A stretch of 17,063 bases of DNA. Origin: an uncultured Spirochaetales bacterium. GTDB taxonomy: Bacteria > Spirochaetota > Spirochaetia > Sphaerochaetales > Sphaerochaetaceae. Positions within the stretch are counted from its first letter, which is position 1, and every line of letters starts with the position of its first letter. The stretch covers positions 1-17,063 of the forward strand of contig CAMEXG010000022.1 of NCBI GenBank assembly GCA_945947045.1, read 5' to 3'. The translations under genes and the position numbers were made by a program. Under the pieces are notes generated by a model. It made no database searches and was not told the origin of the DNA. It saw only the letters and a program-made list of their open reading frames with translations. This document shows, piece after piece, positions 14,596 to 17,063 of this stretch.

Positions 14596-17038
14596 GACTA
14601 TTACAAGTATTGAATTCGAAGGACTGTCGAATGTCAAAGCCAAAACAGCCGATAGTGTTGTAAGCCAATATGTGGGCAAAGCTTTTGATGACGAAGTTTT
14701 CAGCCAGTTGGATGCAGATTTATATAGTCAGAGCTGGATGGATTGGATGATCGTGGATGCAGTTGAAAGTGAAGGCGGCGTAAAACTTGTCATTACTGTA
14801 AATGAGAATCCCATGATCAGTGAAATATATATACTTGGAAATGATAAAATCAGGGCCAATGCTATATTGGAAGCCCAAAGCCTTGTGAAGGGCGGCTTTT
14901 ATTCAACAAATAATTTGAACGCCAATGTCAAACTAATAAAAGACTATTATCTTTCCAAAGGATATGTAGACGTAAGTGTGGAAGGATCCATCAATGAGAA
15001 AGATGACAATACAGTAATTGTCAATTATACAATAAACGAAGGAAGACAATATAAAGTCAGATCTGTTCTCTTTGAAGGTATTTCAGGCCTGTCAAGAGAC
15101 GAGTTGAAAAAGCTTCTCACAACAAAAGAGAAGAGTTTCTTCGATGGCGGCAACTTCATCGCTTCCAACATGGATGCCGATAAGTCAGCAATTGTCAATT
15201 ATTACACTACAAAGGGTTATCCTGATGCTGTCATAACTAGTTCAGAAGTTGTACCTCTTGATGAAGAGTCCACTGACTCCACTAGATATGTCAATATAGT
15301 GTATACAATTGATGAAGGCCAATTGTGGACTATCGGAGATATTACTTTCTCCGGCAACACTATATTTAGCAGTGATGACATCAGCTCACTGATAACTGTC
15401 ACTGAAGGTGAACGTTATAATAGTGAAAGAATATCCGGCATATATGAAAGCATTGCTTCTCTTTACTATGACAACGGTTATGTATACTCGGTGGTTTATC
15501 CTGAAATAAAGAAAGAAGAAGGTAACAGAGTATCAATCTCTTTCATTATTACCGAAGGCGTCCAGACTAAAGTCGAAGAAATAAGAATAAATGGTCTTAC
15601 AAAGACAAAGCCATATGTTTTGGAAAGAGAGCTTGCCTTTAAAGTCGGCGATGTATTCTCACGTTCTGCTTTTATTCAGTCACAGCAGAATATGTACAAC
15701 ACATCTCTTTTGAAGAATATTTCAGCTTCTCTATATCCAGGTAATTCTGAAGATGGTGTCATTTGTGAGTTTAATGTGGAAGAAGGAAACCAGATGGAAC
15801 TTCAGTTCGGTGCTACCTTCGGAGCTACGGAGCTTAACGGCTTCCCTGTTTCAGGCTTCTTATCTTTAACTAATAACAACCTTGGAGGCACAGGAAGAGC
15901 TCTATCATTATCAACAGAAATCAGCCCGTCCAAGCAGGCCCTCTCTCTTTCCATATCAGACAATTGGGTGGGGGACAAACGTTGGGGTAATGGTATCAGC
16001 ATCAGCGCTGAGAGAAATGTAAGATCTGGAATCCTTCAGAAAGGTATTGGCTCGGACTTCTATGACGGAAGAGATACAGATAAGAGTACATACCCGCTTG
16101 GTTATGAAAACGCTTATGACTGGTACTATATAAACTCTCAGAACTATCCTTCATCAAACTATCTTATGAATTATGACTACTATTCCTTTGATGTGGGATA
16201 TAATAGCGCCTACTCATGGGTGTTTGCACCTGGAATACTTAAGGTCGGTGGTGGTGTAAGTGTCGGCTTGAATCATGCACTCTACGACAATACAAAGTAC
16301 ACACCATATGAACTTTTGATTGCAAAGTACAATGAAAAGTGGCAGTTCTCCAATAAGATTCATGCTTCCCTTTCCTGGGATGGTAGAAATTATGTAGACA
16401 AAGTTCCTCATGGTTATGTACTTTCAGCTTCATATACATATGCCGGAGGTGTTCTTGGCGGTTTATCCAACTACAACAAGCTTTCTTTCAGTGCTTCTGC
16501 CTACAGAGGAATATTCCAGTTTGGCGGAAAAGAAGATGGAAAGAAAAAGAACTTGATACTTGGAATCAGCTCTGAAGTAGATGTTATGCTTCCGCAGTAT
16601 TGGCTTTATGGCGATATTAAAGGATGGCAGAACCCAAAGAGCGGAGCTACAAAGTATGAGATGCTATATATAGATGGCATGAACATCGGTAGAGGATTCT
16701 CTGTAGTCTATGACCAGGCCTTCCTTTGGAATAATCAGATCGACCTTACATATCCTCTGGCTGAAGATGTATTGTCCTTGGAGGCCTTTGTCTCGGCCAC
16801 CGGTGTCCAGTCCGATCTTAATAAGATAAACGGTATATCTTCCATCAACTGGTATTTTGCTGCAGGAGCAGGAATCAAAATGGAAATTCCAGGATTCCCT
16901 CTTGGACTATACCTTGTTAAAAATGCTACAATCAAAAATAATGAAGGTTGGAAGTGGCAGAACGGAACTCTCTTCTCTGGATCAAAGGAAGGATCAGGCT
17001 TGAGTTTGGTTTTGGCTATTACTACAAGTATTTATTGA
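14504..17038 (+). CDS. bamA: Outer membrane protein assembly factor BamA (Omp85)
   Basis: BamA inserts beta-barrel proteins into the outer membrane. The protein has 844 residues. The signal peptide is about residues 1-22, with a hydrophobic core of L/I and cleavage probably after IFA. Five POTRA repeats follow at roughly 31-101, 104-181, 183-272, 276-352 and 356-428, most ending with a T/I-x-E-G turn. A beta-barrel fills 430-844. G729-R-G-F732 in DGMNIGRGF is the loop-6 (V)RGF motif of Omp85 proteins. The chain ends in an aromatic residue (TSIY), as for barrel C-termini. ATG 14504 is preferred over the ATG one codon earlier because GAGGT is five bases away instead of two. tamB lies directly upstream. 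No other Bam component is present. Confidence 0.96.
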   Translation: MLKIKKILVLILLLTILIPIFASSDNWYEGKTITSIEFEGLSNVKAKTADSVVSQYVGKAFDDEVFSQLDADLYSQSWMDWMIVDAVESEGGVKLVITVNENPMISEIYILGNDKIRANAILEAQSLVKGGFYSTNNLNANVKLIKDYYLSKGYVDVSVEGSINEKDDNTVIVNYTINEGRQYKVRSVLFEGISGLSRDELKKLLTTKEKSFFDGGNFIASNMDADKSAIVNYYTTKGYPDAVITSSEVVPLDEESTDSTRYVNIVYTIDEGQLWTIGDITFSGNTIFSSDDISSLITVTEGERYNSERISGIYESIASLYYDNGYVYSVVYPEIKKEEGNRVSISFIITEGVQTKVEEIRINGLTKTKPYVLERELAFKVGDVFSRSAFIQSQQNMYNTSLLKNISASLYPGNSEDGVICEFNVEEGNQMELQFGATFGATELNGFPVSGFLSLTNNNLGGTGRALSLSTEISPSKQALSLSISDNWVGDKRWGNGISISAERNVRSGILQKGIGSDFYDGRDTDKSTYPLGYENAYDWYYINSQNYPSSNYLMNYDYYSFDVGYNSAYSWVFAPGILKVGGGVSVGLNHALYDNTKYTPYELLIAKYNEKWQFSNKIHASLSWDGRNYVDKVPHGYVLSASYTYAGGVLGGLSNYNKLSFSASAYRGIFQFGGKEDGKKKNLILGISSEVDVMLPQYWLYGDIKGWQNPKSGATKYEMLYIDGMNIGRGFSVVYDQAFLWNNQIDLTYPLAEDVLSLEAFVSATGVQSDLNKINGISSINWYFAAGAGIKMEIPGFPLGLYLVKNATIKNNEGWKWQNGTLFSGSKEGSGLSLVLAITTSIY

Positions 17039-17039
17039 T

Positions 17040-17063
17040 ATGCAGAATAAAGAAGAAGAAAAA
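17040..17063 (+). CDS. Possible start of the next gene (partial)
   Basis: ATG at 17040, one base after the bamA stop, opens a frame of eight codons (MQNKEEEK) to the window edge. There is no ribosome binding site beyond possible coupling with bamA. In many bacteria a Skp/OmpH-like chaperone follows bamA, but this start shows no signal peptide, so I make no assignment. Confidence 0.3.

Noticed and set aside
1..17063. Mobile element, prophage, CRISPR array or new defence system
   Set aside because: No transposase, integrase, repeat-spacer pattern, terminal repeats or unknown gene cluster is seen. Nearly all the sequence is accounted for by recognised housekeeping genes.

Overview
The window looks like a housekeeping stretch of an AT-leaning, diderm (outer-membrane) bacterium, most probably a spirochaete. 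The clearest clue is the adjacent tamB-bamA pair, an order known from Treponema pallidum (TP0325-TP0326) and Borrelia burgdorferi (BB0794-BB0795). A tmRNA tag ending in ALAA and the divergent membrane-anchored SUMF1-fold protein fit but do not prove this. A Treponema/Sphaerochaeta-like lineage is my inference. Placement below phylum would need a tree.

Layout. (1) Positions 3-372 hold a complete one-piece tmRNA gene (ssrA), followed on the same strand by a TetR-type regulator. (2) Converging on them, across a perfect 11-bp hairpin, is a two-gene minus-strand unit: a membrane-anchored SUMF1-fold protein, then smpB, the protein partner of tmRNA. (3) Divergent from that unit is lepB (signal peptidase I) followed by hemW (heme chaperone). 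(4) A plus-strand run follows: yebC, ruvC, ruvA, ruvB and queA, with tiny gaps or overlaps except for 37 bases before ruvA. It gives the Holliday-junction branch migration and resolution set plus a translation regulator and a tRNA-modifying enzyme. (5) tmk lies on the minus strand, its 3' end overlapping queA. (6) Divergent from tmk, tamB and bamA fill the right half. The first eight codons of a possible next gene touch the right edge.

How the genes work together. ssrA and smpB form the trans-translation ribosome rescue system. lepB, tamB and bamA serve envelope biogenesis: signal-peptide cleavage, envelope-spanning lipid or outer-membrane protein support, and beta-barrel insertion. ruvABC process recombination intermediates.

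I see no insertion sequence, CRISPR array, prophage gene or toxin-antitoxin pair, and nothing that amounts to a new multi-gene system. The most unusual signal is the 63-base divergent region between the SUMF1-like gene and lepB. Two candidate promoters share one -35 element exactly at the midpoint and would start both transcripts on the A of the ATG. Neither gene has a Shine-Dalgarno sequence. Other points worth checking are the missing catalytic cysteine pair in the SUMF1-fold protein, the P-loop lysine replaced in thymidylate kinase, and a short ORF with a good ribosome binding site running into bamA.
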